Source: Gammaproteobacteria bacterium (lineage in GTDB: Bacteria; Pseudomonadota; Gammaproteobacteria; Steroidobacterales; Rariloculaceae). Taken from it: a stretch of 64,000 nucleotides of DNA. Positions 18,534-27,934 of the stretch are shown piece by piece. The stretch covers positions 1 through 64,000 of the forward strand of contig JAJDWR010000074.1 of assembly GCA_022825505.1 (NCBI GenBank). Direction: 5' to 3'. Position 1 is the first letter of the stretch. Every line of letters begins with the position of its first letter. The notes beneath the pieces were generated by a model. The model was given only the letters and a program-made list of their open reading frames with translations. It had not been told where the DNA came from and ran no database searches. The position numbers and the translations under genes were made by a program.

Positions 18534-19529
18534 CTACCAGTTCGCGGCGGCTGCGGATGCCTTGCGGTGCCCATCGACACGGCGCCGCAGCAAGTCGTGA
18601 CCGGCCTCTCCCGGCGGCAGCTCGCTCAGAAAACGCCGCCATGCCCGGGCGCCGGGACGGCTTGAGTAGAGCCCCACCAGGTGCCGGGTCATGGCCTTGA
18701 CGGGCGTGCCGCGCCTTACCTCGCTGGCCATGTACCGCAGGTATTCCCTCAGGGCGTCCTCCCGACTGGATACACCGCGGCGCCGGCCGAGTCGGCTGTC
18801 GAGTTCGGCCAGGACCCACGGGTTACCATACGCACAGCGCCCCAGCATGACTCCGTCCACGAGGCCGGCCTGGTCCAGGACACTGGCTTCCGAATCGAGC
18901 CCGCCATTGAGAATGACCCGCAGTGCCGGATAGTCCGACTTGAGCCGGTAGACCCGGCCGTAATCCAGCGGCGGAATCTGGCGGTTCTGCTTTGGCGACA
19001 GCCCTCTGAGAATTGCCTTGCGAGCGTGGATGATCACAGTTCGGCACCCAGCATCCGCGACGGCGCCAACGAAAGCGTGCAGGAACTCGTAGCTGTCCAG
19101 GTCGTCGATGCCGGTCCGGGTCTTCACGGTGACCGGCACGTCGACGGCTTCCATCATGGCGCGCAGGCACGCCGCAACCCGTTCGGGCTCGGCCATGAGC
19201 GCGGCGCCGAAACGCCCCGACTGAACCCGGTCGCTGGGGCAGCCGACATTGAGGTTGATCTCGTCGTAGCCCTCCGCGGCACCCAGGGCCGCCGCCTGCG
19301 CCAGTTCGCCGGGATCGCTGCCGCCCAACTGCAACGCGACCGGATGTTCGCCGGGATGAAATTCGAGCAGGTGCAGGCGGCCGCCCTGCACCAGTGCCGC
19401 GGCGGTGATCATTTCCGTGTAGAGGCGGGTTTCCGGCGAAATCAGTCGCAGCAGGTACCGGCAATGGCGGTCGGTGCGCTCCATCATGGGGGCAACGGCA
19501 ATCGTCAGGACGTTTCCCGAGATTTCCAT
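18534..19529 (-). CDS. dusA: tRNA-dihydrouridine synthase A
   Basis: A 331-residue flavoenzyme that reduces uridine 20/20a in the tRNA D-loop. FMN-binding TIM-barrel motifs are clear: VAPMMERTDRHCRYL at the N-terminus, LQLGGSDP, NLNVGCPSDRVQSG with catalytic C97, and HARKAILRGLSPKQNR, a stretch characteristic of DusA rather than DusB or DusC. It starts 6 bp after the stop codon of the FGGY kinase, so it may be read through from the sugar operon. It converges with pckG. Confidence 0.94.
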   Translation of the reverse strand: MEISGNVLTIAVAPMMERTDRHCRYLLRLISPETRLYTEMITAAALVQGGRLHLLEFHPGEHPVALQLGGSDPGELAQAAALGAAEGYDEINLNVGCPSDRVQSGRFGAALMAEPERVAACLRAMMEAVDVPVTVKTRTGIDDLDSYEFLHAFVGAVADAGCRTVIIHARKAILRGLSPKQNRQIPPLDYGRVYRLKSDYPALRVILNGGLDSEASVLDQAGLVDGVMLGRCAYGNPWVLAELDSRLGRRRGVSSREDALREYLRYMASEVRRGTPVKAMTRHLVGLYSSRPGARAWRRFLSELPPGEAGHDLLRRRVDGHRKASAAAANW

Positions 19530-19535
19530 ACAGGG

Positions 19536-21089
19536 TCAATCCCAGCTCTCGCGTTCGGCGCCGTTTCCGATGGCGTGGTTGATGTCGCGCAACGCCTCGT
19601 ATAGGCGCAGAAACACCCGATTGTAACCATCCCGGTAAAGGCGCTGCAGGTCCGGGTCGGGCTCGACCGTGCGCGATGTCACCCCGATCCGCCCGCATGC
19701 GTCATCGACTCCGGAATAGACCCGGGCGCCAAGTCCTCCGAGGATCGCCGCACCCAGGCACGTTGCCTCGTCCACATTCGGCACGGCAATGGGCCTTCCC
19801 GCCAACGCCGCCTTGATCTTCAACAGCGGTTCGATGCGCGTGCTGCCGCCGGTCGCAGCCAGCGTGCGCGCATCCAGCGAGAACTCGTCAAACAGGCATT
19901 CGCAGAGCCGGTGGCACTCATAGGCCACTCCTTCCATGACCGCCCGGGCCAGATGTCCGGGGCCCGTGTCGCTGGTCAGGCCGACGAAGGCGCCCCTGGA
20001 GCGGGGGTCGAAAACCGGCGGGTTCGCCTGACGCAGGTGCGGCAGGAATTGCACGCCGCCGCTGGCCGCAGGCACTGCTTCAGCCGCTGCGAGCATCTGC
20101 CGGAACGCTTCATCCGTGTCGACCGCCGTGTCGAGCACGGTCGTCAGAATTCGCCGCACCCAGTCTACGCTGCCGCCAGAATAGTACAGACCGGACATCG
20201 CGTAGTATCGGTCGGGTACGGCATGGATTCCCTGCGCGATGCCCTTCGCGGCGATTTCGGGGGATGCCTTCGGTTTGTTCAGTGTCACGAGAATGGCTTC
20301 CGCGGTGCCCATGGAATCCAGCACGTCGCCCTCGTGGATCAGGCCCAGGGCGAGTGCCGCACAGACATGATCGTGCCCGCCGGTGCACACGGGCAGGCCC
20401 TCGGGCAATCCGGTTGCCGCGCTTGCATCCGCGGTCAGTCCGCCCAGGTGCGTGCCGCTCGGCACGCACTCGCCCAGCAGATCCTCGCCAATGCCGATCT
20501 CGGCCAGGAGCGGCGTGGACCATCGCTTGCTGCCGATGTCGAGAACCATCATCCGGGAGGCCAGCGTGTAGTCGGTAGCCGCGGTGGAACACAGCCTGAA
20601 TGCGCAGAAATCCGGCAAGTTCAACCATCGCCGCATGCGCTTGTAGATTTCGGGCTCGTGCCGGCGGAGCCACAGGGGACGCAGGATGCCGGCGGCGGTG
20701 TTGGACGGCAGCCCGGTAATTTCGGCGGTGCGTTGCTGTCCGACGGTTTCAGCCCACCACTCGAGCACGCCGGCCGTACGGCGGTCGAACCAGCTTATCG
20801 CTGGATACAGCACCTCCCCCGCCGCATCCAGCGGCACCCCGGCCTCGGCCATTCCCGTAACTCCGATTGCGGCGGGCTCGACTTCGTCGGGCAGCGTGCG
20901 GCGCACCCGGCCCAGCAGCGCGCAGATCGTATTCCATAGTGCGTTCGCGTCGTACTCGGCCCAGTCGGGACGGGGATGATGCGTCGCGGTGGGCTGAACC
21001 GCCTTTGCCAGTTCCGTGCCGTCGTCGGCAAACGCAGCGACCTTGGTGTTCGTCGAGCCGATGTCGATGCCGAGCAGTGCCTGCCGCAA
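19536..21089 (-). CDS. FGGY-family carbohydrate kinase
   Basis: A 517-residue sugar or polyol kinase with the ASKHA fold. The N-terminal phosphate-binding loop is LGIDIGSTNTKVAAF, the central adenosine region includes PVCTGGHDHVCAAL, and the C-terminal phosphate-2 motif is LAATGGSTRIEPLL. It resembles xylulokinase/erythrulose-kinase relatives, but the substrate cannot be decided from sequence. It is the last enzyme gene of an operon with an SDR, an aldolase-like protein and a Zn-dehydrogenase, which suggests phosphorylation of a ketose produced by oxidation of a polyol. The gap to the preceding gene is 15 bp. Confidence 0.85.
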   Translation of the reverse strand: MRQALLGIDIGSTNTKVAAFADDGTELAKAVQPTATHHPRPDWAEYDANALWNTICALLGRVRRTLPDEVEPAAIGVTGMAEAGVPLDAAGEVLYPAISWFDRRTAGVLEWWAETVGQQRTAEITGLPSNTAAGILRPLWLRRHEPEIYKRMRRWLNLPDFCAFRLCSTAATDYTLASRMMVLDIGSKRWSTPLLAEIGIGEDLLGECVPSGTHLGGLTADASAATGLPEGLPVCTGGHDHVCAALALGLIHEGDVLDSMGTAEAILVTLNKPKASPEIAAKGIAQGIHAVPDRYYAMSGLYYSGGSVDWVRRILTTVLDTAVDTDEAFRQMLAAAEAVPAASGGVQFLPHLRQANPPVFDPRSRGAFVGLTSDTGPGHLARAVMEGVAYECHRLCECLFDEFSLDARTLAATGGSTRIEPLLKIKAALAGRPIAVPNVDEATCLGAAILGGLGARVYSGVDDACGRIGVTSRTVEPDPDLQRLYRDGYNRVFLRLYEALRDINHAIGNGAERESWD

Positions 21090-21104
21090 TGGACTGACCC
21101 GTTT

Positions 21105-22205
21105 TCAGGCAGGCATCAGGGCGACCTTCACGGACCGCGATCCGTCCCTGACCAGGTCGATGCCGCGCTGGAAGTCGCTCAGGGGCAGCGTGTGGCTGAT
21201 GATGCGATCCATGGGCAGGAGGCCCTTCGCCAGCATGTCTATGGCGATGGGGTAGCAACCGGGGCCAAGATGGGATCCGAGGATGTTCAGTTCCTTGCGG
21301 TCGCCGATGAGCGTCCAGTCGACCGTGACCGGCTTCTTGAACACGCCGAAGACCACAAACGTCCCCTGGTTGCGGATCATGGCCAGTCCCTGTTCCACCG
21401 CGGTGCCGGCGCCGCTGGCCTCAATGAATTTGTCGCAGCCGTAGCCGGCGGTGAACCTGAGCACCTCGGCGACGGCATCGTCGGTCCCCGGATTCAGCAC
21501 CAGGTGCGCCCCCGCCGCCTTCGCCTGTTCCAGGCGCCAGTCATTCAGGTCGGTGGCAATGAGCAGCCTGGGATTCTTCAGTCGGGCCGCGGCAATCATG
21601 CCGATGCCGATGGGACCGGCCCCGGCGATGACCACGACATCCCCGAACTGGATGTCGGCGCGCTGCACGGCGTGTATGGCGCAGGCCAGCGGTTCGACGT
21701 AGACGGCGTGCTCGATCGGCACCTGCCCGGGAATCCGGTGGTTGATTGCGTTGCCGGGGAACTTCATGTACTCGGCCATCGCCCCCTGGGCCTTGCGGCG
21801 AAAACCGTAGATCTCGGGGACGATGCACATGTGATAGTTGCCGCCCTTGCAAAACCGGCAGGACCAGCAGGGAGTCACCTGTTCGGAGACGGCCGTATCC
21901 CCGATCTTCAATCCGTATCGTTCGCCCGCCCCTTCGCCCAGGGCAGCCACGTGGCCGACGAACTCATGGCCGGGAACCACCGGCGGCTGGACGTAGCCCT
22001 TGATGTCGCCCACGCTCCAGTACCCAGGAGTTCCCACATAGCAGGCAATGTCGCTGGCGCAGATGCCCGCCGAATGTACCTTGATCACGACTTCGCCGGG
22101 CCCCGGAACGGGTACATCCATCTCTTCCAGCCGATAGTCTTCCGGCTGATGGCAGATGACGGCCTGCATCCGCCTGGGCAGGGGCTGGTTTGCTTCAAAA
22201 TTCAT
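21105..22205 (-). CDS. Zinc-dependent polyol/alcohol dehydrogenase (MDR family)
   Basis: A 366-residue medium-chain dehydrogenase. It has the catalytic zinc site (GICASDIACY and PGHEFVGHV), a structural zinc lobe with C-x2-C-x2-C-type cysteines (TPCWSCRFCKGGNYHMC) and a Rossmann GAGPIGIG motif. The start at 22205 (MNFEANQPL) has a GGGGAG ribosome-binding site 10 nt upstream; the longer frame starting at 22265 is less likely. Overall it recalls L-threitol/erythritol dehydrogenases, and the neighbouring kinase and aldolase-like gene support oxidation of a sugar alcohol. The specific substrate is an inference. Confidence 0.85.
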   Translation of the reverse strand: MNFEANQPLPRRMQAVICHQPEDYRLEEMDVPVPGPGEVVIKVHSAGICASDIACYVGTPGYWSVGDIKGYVQPPVVPGHEFVGHVAALGEGAGERYGLKIGDTAVSEQVTPCWSCRFCKGGNYHMCIVPEIYGFRRKAQGAMAEYMKFPGNAINHRIPGQVPIEHAVYVEPLACAIHAVQRADIQFGDVVVIAGAGPIGIGMIAAARLKNPRLLIATDLNDWRLEQAKAAGAHLVLNPGTDDAVAEVLRFTAGYGCDKFIEASGAGTAVEQGLAMIRNQGTFVVFGVFKKPVTVDWTLIGDRKELNILGSHLGPGCYPIAIDMLAKGLLPMDRIISHTLPLSDFQRGIDLVRDGSRSVKVALMPA

Positions 22206-22294
22206 GGTCGGCTGACTCCCCGCTGTCCTGACTGTCGCGGGCTGTTCCGCGGCATGCCGAATCATCCTGGCAACCTGGCTTTCCTACCGGGTCC

Positions 22295-23284
22295 CTAGAG
22301 CTTCAGCTCCGGCGTGACCACCTTCATATCCTCCTCCAGAGACCGTTTCGGCGCGATTCCGGATGCCTGCAATGCGCCATGGTACGCCCTTACCGCCTCG
22401 TCGGGGGCGATATTGCCGTCGGCAACCTCGCGCAGCAGGCGCACGAAACTCACCGGGTCTTCCGTGGTCTGGATCCGCCGGCCGAACAATGCCACGTGGG
22501 CACCGTGTTTCCTGGCCTTGTACAGCAATGTAAACGCGTCGCCACTGGTACTCGGCGAGCCTCCCAGGACACCTATGATCGCGGGAGTATAGGCGACGAG
22601 TTCCTCGAGATGCTGCGGCCCGTTATAGGCCAACTTGAGAAATTCGGGCGCGGAGGAATCGGGCAGTCCGGCGAGCATTCGCGAAATACAGTCGTTGACG
22701 AATGCCGGGATGTCTTCCGGCGAAAGTCGCACCGGCGCGCTGGGATTGAAGATTTCGGCGAAATATCGAAACCCCGCCCTGGTTGCCTTTACGCGAAACT
22801 GCCGGAAGCGTTCCAGCGTTTGCAAGTCGGTTTTCACATCGTTGTTGAAGGTGACGGAATAGAGGCCGAGGTTCACCGCCGGAACGGCGCCCTCCTCCGG
22901 CGTCAGCGTTCCGAAACGGATTTCGTCCAGCGTCGAGGAAGAGAACGGATAAGACAGCGATGTGTCGTAGGCGCCGTGTCGCACGTGCCAGTTGTCGGTC
23001 GTATCGTTGGCCCGCACAGCCGGCGTGACCGGCGACCCATTGAAGAGACGCCGCCGGTGACCCAGGTCGTCCATGGTACTGGCCGAAGTCAGCAGGACGT
23101 CCAGCCGAGCATCCCGCACCAGCGACTCCATGTGTTCCCGGTACGCCGCAAGGGACGGAAACAAGCCGGCCATGGACGAGACGCCCAGGGCGATATCGGG
23201 GTCGGCCGCGTAGCAGATGATGAATTCCCCGCTGCCACGGTCTGCGCGCAGCGCCCGAAGTTTACGGTCGAGTGACTTTTCCAC
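22295..23284 (-). CDS. Class I aldolase-like TIM-barrel protein (DeoC/LacD/LsrF type)
   Basis: A 329-residue protein whose C-terminal half carries features of the DeoC/FbaB/LacD/LsrF aldolase family: a candidate Schiff-base lysine in FLKLAYNG, followed by VLGGSPSTSGDAFTLLYKARKHGAHVALFGRRIQ, a phosphate-binding stretch in the expected order (quoted in parts). It probably cleaves or rearranges a phosphorylated ketose produced by the FGGY kinase of the same operon. It is 6 bp downstream of the SDR gene and 89 bp upstream of the dehydrogenase. The family is reasonably clear, but the reaction is not. Confidence 0.65.
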   Translation of the reverse strand: MEKSLDRKLRALRADRGSGEFIICYAADPDIALGVSSMAGLFPSLAAYREHMESLVRDARLDVLLTSASTMDDLGHRRRLFNGSPVTPAVRANDTTDNWHVRHGAYDTSLSYPFSSSTLDEIRFGTLTPEEGAVPAVNLGLYSVTFNNDVKTDLQTLERFRQFRVKATRAGFRYFAEIFNPSAPVRLSPEDIPAFVNDCISRMLAGLPDSSAPEFLKLAYNGPQHLEELVAYTPAIIGVLGGSPSTSGDAFTLLYKARKHGAHVALFGRRIQTTEDPVSFVRLLREVADGNIAPDEAVRAYHGALQASGIAPKRSLEEDMKVVTPELKL

Positions 23285-23290
23285 GCGTCC

Positions 23291-24067
23291 TCAATTCTGG
23301 AACAGCAGGAATCCGCCGTCGATGGGAACGGAGATGCCGGTCAGGAACGATGCGTCGTCGGAACAGAGAAACGTCACCACGGAGGCGACTTCCTCGGGTT
23401 CCCCGACCCTTCCGATGGCATGTTGCCCGTAGACTTTCTTGCGAAACACCGGATCGGCGAAAGCCGCCTCGGCCATCGGCGTCTTGATGACGGCGGGGCA
23501 CACGACGTTGATGCGAATCCCCTGGTCCGCGTATTCCACGGCCGCAGCCTTGGTCAGCCCGACGACACCGTGCTTGCTGGCCACGTAGGCGCATCCCGGC
23601 ACCCTGGCGCCATTCAGTCCGGCGACGGAGGCGTTGTTGACGATCACGCCGCCGCCGCTCTTGAGCATTGCGGGGATCTGGTGTTTCATGCTCAGGAAAA
23701 CGCCGCTGAGGTTGACGGCGAGGGTCCGGTCCCAGACCGCCTCGGAGAAATCCGCAGCTGGAATGGCCCGGCCGCTCACGCCGGCATTGTTGAACGCGAA
23801 ATCGAGCCGTCCAAAGCGTTCCAGCGTGCGCCCGACGAGATTCTTGCAGGCGCGGCTGTCCGCCACGTCGGTGGCAACGAAAATGGCTTCGCCCCCTTCA
23901 TCGGCAATTCGTGAAACCGCCTCCCGGCCTTCCTCCTCGCGGCGCGCCGCGATGACGACGGCCGCGCCCTCACGCGCAAACGCCAGCGCTGTGGCGAGCC
24001 CGATACCGGAATTGCCTCCCGTGACCAACGCCACCTTGTCGGAGAATCTGCTCGTCCGGCTGTTCAT
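23291..24067 (-). CDS. SDR-family oxidoreductase
   Basis: A 258-residue classical short-chain dehydrogenase: cofactor loop TGGNSGIGLA, NNAG motif (FNNAGVSG), catalytic Ser-Tyr-Lys region with NNASVAGLNG and YVASKHG, and the C-terminal SFLTGISVPIDGGF signature. It is the first gene of the polyol/sugar operon (SDR, aldolase-like, Zn-dehydrogenase, kinase, dusA) and is divergent from an MFS transporter with a 67-bp shared upstream region. Confidence 0.9.
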   Translation of the reverse strand: MNSRTSRFSDKVALVTGGNSGIGLATALAFAREGAAVVIAARREEEGREAVSRIADEGGEAIFVATDVADSRACKNLVGRTLERFGRLDFAFNNAGVSGRAIPAADFSEAVWDRTLAVNLSGVFLSMKHQIPAMLKSGGGVIVNNASVAGLNGARVPGCAYVASKHGVVGLTKAAAVEYADQGIRINVVCPAVIKTPMAEAAFADPVFRKKVYGQHAIGRVGEPEEVASVVTFLCSDDASFLTGISVPIDGGFLLFQN

Positions 24068-24134
24068 GCTCGCTATTATCCATAGGGACGGTTAAGTTGA
24101 AACCGCCAAACGTCCAGATCACTCCCGGTGAGCC

Positions 24135-25325
24135 ATGCACGCCAACGATTCATTCGACGTCAACAGCCCGCGAACCATATTCGCCATATCGCTCCTTGCG
24201 TCCATCACGCCCTCGGCCGTGCTGGTGGGCCCACTGGTCGTCGGCGCGCTCGCGACGCAACTGGGCTTCACCCCGCAACAGGGCGGCAACATGATCTTCG
24301 CCGAACTCAGCGGCGCGGCGCTGGCGACGTTTCCGGCATTCTGGTGGGTCGGCAGGATCAACTGGCGCAAGGTACTATACTTTGCGCTGGCGCTGACCGT
24401 CATCGGGAATCTGGCATCCACTCTGGCCACCGACCCATGGCCGATGGGCGCAACCCGGTTCGCCACGGGAATCGGCGTGGGAACGATCATGCTGGTCACG
24501 CTCACCTCGGCCGGCCTGACTGCCAACCAGGAAAGGGTTTTCGGTTTCTGGCAGACGGGACAGATCGTTTTCGCCGCCATCGCGCTGTTTTCCATGCCGT
24601 TCATTATCCCGGTCATCGGTATTCGCGGCTTTTACACTGGACTTGCCGGCATCATGGCGCTGCTGGCTCTTGCGGTCCGCAGCTTTCCAACGGGCGGAAC
24701 CGCGATGCCCGCGTTTCACTGGAGCCAACTCGACACTCGCATCAAGCGACTGGCGCCGCCTGCCCTGGCAGGGTTGCTTTTCTTCTATCTCGCGGTGGGC
24801 GGCGTATGGAATTTTGTCGAACGCATGGGCAATGCCGCGGGCTTCGAGCCGCGATTCATCGGTTACACGCTCTCCGCCGTATCCGTTGTAGGCGTGACTG
24901 GCGCACTCACTGCCACGTGGCTCAGTACCCGGCTCGGACGAATCATTCCCTTTGCCGCGGGAATCGTGATTATCGCCGTGTCCTTTGTTCTGCTGTACGG
25001 TTTGTCGTCGCAAAACCTTTTTGTCATGTCCGCCTTTCTCTTCAAGTATGGCTGGTGGTTCATTTCGCCATACCTGCTGGCCAACATGACCACACTCGAC
25101 CCATCGGGGCGGCTGATAACCGCAACCAACTTTGTGATTGCGTTCGGTCAGGCACTGGGCCCGTTCGTTGTAGGTCTGTTCCTCGTCGAGGCCATAACCG
25201 GGCAGGTAATCGACTACTCTCCCGCACTGACTACCGGACTGGTCAGTTTCGTGTTCTGCTGTGTCTTGTTCACCCCTGTTGTCAAATCAAATGACCGCCT
25301 GTTGGTGCGGAACGGGTTGCAATGA
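24135..25325 (+). CDS. MFS transporter
   Basis: A 396-residue polytopic inner-membrane protein with about 12 hydrophobic segments and the general major-facilitator layout, including a glycine-rich segment GIGVGTIMLVTL in TM4-5 and a charged central loop after the sixth helix. It is divergent from the sugar/polyol operon and is therefore a candidate importer for its substrate. The specific substrate is not evident. ATG at 24135 follows a GGTGAG-like ribosome-binding site. Confidence 0.85.
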   Translation: MHANDSFDVNSPRTIFAISLLASITPSAVLVGPLVVGALATQLGFTPQQGGNMIFAELSGAALATFPAFWWVGRINWRKVLYFALALTVIGNLASTLATDPWPMGATRFATGIGVGTIMLVTLTSAGLTANQERVFGFWQTGQIVFAAIALFSMPFIIPVIGIRGFYTGLAGIMALLALAVRSFPTGGTAMPAFHWSQLDTRIKRLAPPALAGLLFFYLAVGGVWNFVERMGNAAGFEPRFIGYTLSAVSVVGVTGALTATWLSTRLGRIIPFAAGIVIIAVSFVLLYGLSSQNLFVMSAFLFKYGWWFISPYLLANMTTLDPSGRLITATNFVIAFGQALGPFVVGLFLVEAITGQVIDYSPALTTGLVSFVFCCVLFTPVVKSNDRLLVRNGLQ

Positions 25326-25496
25326 AATGCTCGTTGCATGAAACACTCAATCATTCGTTCTTTCTGAGGGAGCATGCATAAATCTCTTTGTTTTCCTAAC
25401 AAACACAATTCATTGGTTTTCAATTCCCGGGCAAAGTCATGTATCATGCGCTCGACACAAATACGCTGGCCAGACAGGCAATGGAGGAACGTCAAC

Positions 25497-25784
25497 ATGG
25501 CAATCAATGAGTCCAAACTGACCAAGGGTCAAGTGAGAAAACTCAATGCGCTGAGAAAGTCCGTAGGCAACGAACTCGGCGAAGAAGTCTTTGGCAAGTG
25601 GCTCGCGCAACAAGCCGCCATGAAGCCGAAACCCGACCCGATTGCAGAAAAAATCAAGGCGGCGTTGTCCGGTTACGAGAAGGATGCATCATTCCGCCTC
25701 GGAAACTACGGCTATACCATTCGTCGTGCGAGGGGCAAGGGGCAGTCGGGCTTCAGCATCACGAAGAACGAAAAACCCAGGTAA
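25497..25784 (+). CDS. Small basic protein of unknown function
   Basis: A 95-residue hypothetical protein, lysine-rich at the N-terminus (MAINESKLTKGQVRKLNALR), with a predicted helix and a short C-terminal strand-rich part (FRLGNYGYTIRRARGKGQSGF). The start is supported by a strong GGAGGAA ribosome-binding site 8 nt upstream; the open frame extends further upstream but without a site. The preceding 170 bp are relatively AT-rich and probably hold its promoter. I do not recognise the family. It could be a nucleic-acid-binding protein given its charge, but no motif proves it. Confidence 0.7.
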   Translation: MAINESKLTKGQVRKLNALRKSVGNELGEEVFGKWLAQQAAMKPKPDPIAEKIKAALSGYEKDASFRLGNYGYTIRRARGKGQSGFSITKNEKPR

Positions 25785-25963
25785 ATTCGCCACCCCTGGC
25801 CGGGCCCAAGGGGTTGAAATTTCGTGGTTTTGCCCCATTGGCCATCCGTTGGCGCAATGGACGGAAGCCTGTGGCAGGGCCCGAAGCACTCATTGCTCAT
25901 GGCATCGTCAGCGTTCAGAAAGTTTGCTGTTCGCCGGAATTACTCGCCTGTTGACCCGAATCA

Positions 25964-26728
25964 ATGATTCCCGATTCAATCCAGGTGTTCTTCCACGCGA
26001 ACCAGAATCTCCTGTGGTTGCTTACGCTCACTCTCGACCTCTCCATGACGTTGTTGATGTACCGGCTGTTCGGTCGTCTCGGGCTGACGGCTGCAATTGT
26101 ATTGGCGATTCTGTTGGCCAACCTTCAAGGCCCGAAACTCACCGTGATCATGGGAATGGAAACCAGTCTCGGGGTGATCTTCTATTCCAGTATCTTCTTC
26201 GCGACGGATTTGTTGGGCGAGAAACATGGGCGAGCCGCCGCCAGCCAGGCGGTTCTTCTGGGCTTTGGTGTCAGCGTCATCATTGTCGTCATGATGAGCA
26301 TGAGTTTGCTTTACCTGCCGTCTACCCGCCCCGAATCGGCTCTGTTTTCCTCAGAAATCCACCAGGCGTTTTCGAGAATCCTGGACTTTACCCCCCGTTT
26401 CGTATTTGGGTCGCTGCTGGCCTACTTGATCAGTCAGAGTTTCGACGTTTGGTTTTTCCACAAGGTCAAGGCATGGACCCACGACAGGCACCTCTGGTTA
26501 CGCAATAACCTGTCGACCATTGCGTCACAAGCGCTCGATACCGTGCTCTATGCGGTTATCGTCTGGTGGGGAATTTTCGATCTGGGTACCGCAATGCAGT
26601 TGGCATTGGCCAAGTATGCCTTCAAGGTGTTTATCGCGGCTTTCGATACACCCTTCATCTATTGGGCCAGAAACTGGGACGTATCCCGTCCGATTGGGAG
26701 TGGACTGGCGCTGCCGCAACGCCAGTAG
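25964..26728 (+). CDS. yhhQ: Queuosine precursor transporter (YhhQ family)
   Basis: A 254-residue inner-membrane protein of the YhhQ/DUF165 family, which imports preQ0/preQ1 for queuosine tRNA modification. It has six hydrophobic segments and the family motif in FFATDLLGEKHGRAAA (the conserved D-x-x-x-E-x-x-G pattern); YLISQSFDVWFFHKVK and the late LAKYAFKVFIAAFDTPFIY segment are also typical. No que biosynthesis genes are near, consistent with a salvage role. Confidence 0.88.
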   Translation: MIPDSIQVFFHANQNLLWLLTLTLDLSMTLLMYRLFGRLGLTAAIVLAILLANLQGPKLTVIMGMETSLGVIFYSSIFFATDLLGEKHGRAAASQAVLLGFGVSVIIVVMMSMSLLYLPSTRPESALFSSEIHQAFSRILDFTPRFVFGSLLAYLISQSFDVWFFHKVKAWTHDRHLWLRNNLSTIASQALDTVLYAVIVWWGIFDLGTAMQLALAKYAFKVFIAAFDTPFIYWARNWDVSRPIGSGLALPQRQ

Positions 26729-26789
26729 CGGATCGAGCCGCAAACGCGGAACGAACCCGACGATGCGCCGCCACCCGGCGCGACGGCAC

Positions 26790-27929
26790 TCAATCGAAGA
26801 CGCCCCTCACTGTCTCCTCGATGAGGTGGTCGACGACAGCCTGCACAGCCTCCTCCGAATCTGCGCCGCCGTCCAGCGCCGCCTTGTGTGCACGCACCTG
26901 CCGGTGGGCGCTGGTTCCGTGGGTCAGTATGGAATGCACGTGCTCCACCTCTGACACGCAGTCCAGTGCCTCGGCGTCTTCCCGGGTGAGTTCCAGTATT
27001 TCCTCCACGAGCTGTGCAAAGGGGATGATCCGCCCGCGGCCCAGGTCGATGAGACCTTCATCAAAGCTGTAGCGCATGGCGCGCCAGCGGTTCTCGGCAA
27101 GCATCAGGCGCGAATACATGCGCCAGCGCTGATTGTTGGTGCGCAGCCGGTAGAGCATTCTCAGCATGCAGGCGGTCAGGGCCGCCAGGCACAGGGCATC
27201 GTCCATGCTCGTGCACACATCCATGATGCGCGTCTCGAGCGTCGGATACCGCGCGCTGGGCCGCAGGTCCCACCAGATCATGGTCGAGTCGGGTATCAGG
27301 CCCGCGTCGACCAGGACACGGATGTGACGCTCGTATTCCGCGTAGCTGTCGAACCGCTCGGGCAGGCCGGTGCGGGGCACCGCGTCGAATACCGTCAGGC
27401 GATAGGACTTGAGCCCCGTATCCCGGGCCTCCCAGAACGGTGAGGAGCAGGACAGCGCGAGCAGGTGCGGAAGAAAGTAACTGAACTGGTTCATCAGGTC
27501 GATGCGCAGTTCATCGTCGTCGATCCCCACATGCACGTGCATCCCGCAGATCAGCAGACGCCGGGCCGCCGCCTGCATTTCCGCGTACAGCGCCGCATAC
27601 CGCGCCCTCTCCGTGTGCTTTTGCTGCTCCCAGTGGGCGAACGGATGCGAGGACGCAGCAATCGGCGCAAGACCGTGGGAGTCTGCGACGTCCGCCACGG
27701 CGGCTCGCAGTTCGGAGAGAGACGCCCGGGCCTCCGCCATGTTCCTGCAAACGCGCGTGCCCACTTCGATCTGCGCGCGGAGCAACTCGGGACTGACGAG
27801 TTGATCGCTACACCGTTCGGCGCACTCTTCCAGCATGTTCGCGGGCTGAGTCGTGACCAGGTCCCGGGACTTGCGGTCAACGAGCAGGTATTCCTCCTCG
27901 ATACCGATTGAAAAGGATGGCTCCTGCAT
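26790..27929 (-). CDS. ybdK: YbdK-type carboxylate-amine ligase
   Basis: A 379-residue enzyme of the glutamate-cysteine ligase 2 (YbdK) family, which joins a carboxylate to an amine with ATP. The N-terminus SIGIEEEYLLVD contains the metal-binding glutamates, and LLICGMHVHVGIDDDELRIDLMN and WWDLRPSARYPTLETRIMD are family-specific (quoted in parts). It lies just downstream (5-bp gap) of an N-formylglutamate amidohydrolase gene on the same strand, a recurrent pairing in proteobacteria. The physiological substrate pair is unknown. Confidence 0.9.
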   Translation of the reverse strand: MQEPSFSIGIEEEYLLVDRKSRDLVTTQPANMLEECAERCSDQLVSPELLRAQIEVGTRVCRNMAEARASLSELRAAVADVADSHGLAPIAASSHPFAHWEQQKHTERARYAALYAEMQAAARRLLICGMHVHVGIDDDELRIDLMNQFSYFLPHLLALSCSSPFWEARDTGLKSYRLTVFDAVPRTGLPERFDSYAEYERHIRVLVDAGLIPDSTMIWWDLRPSARYPTLETRIMDVCTSMDDALCLAALTACMLRMLYRLRTNNQRWRMYSRLMLAENRWRAMRYSFDEGLIDLGRGRIIPFAQLVEEILELTREDAEALDCVSEVEHVHSILTHGTSAHRQVRAHKAALDGGADSEEAVQAVVDHLIEETVRGVFD

Positions 27930-27934
27930 GTCGG

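Noticed and set aside
25808..25850. Inverted repeat after the 95-residue gene as a terminator
   Set aside because: The stem is imperfect, the loop is long and there is no T-run, so a rho-independent terminator is not convincing.
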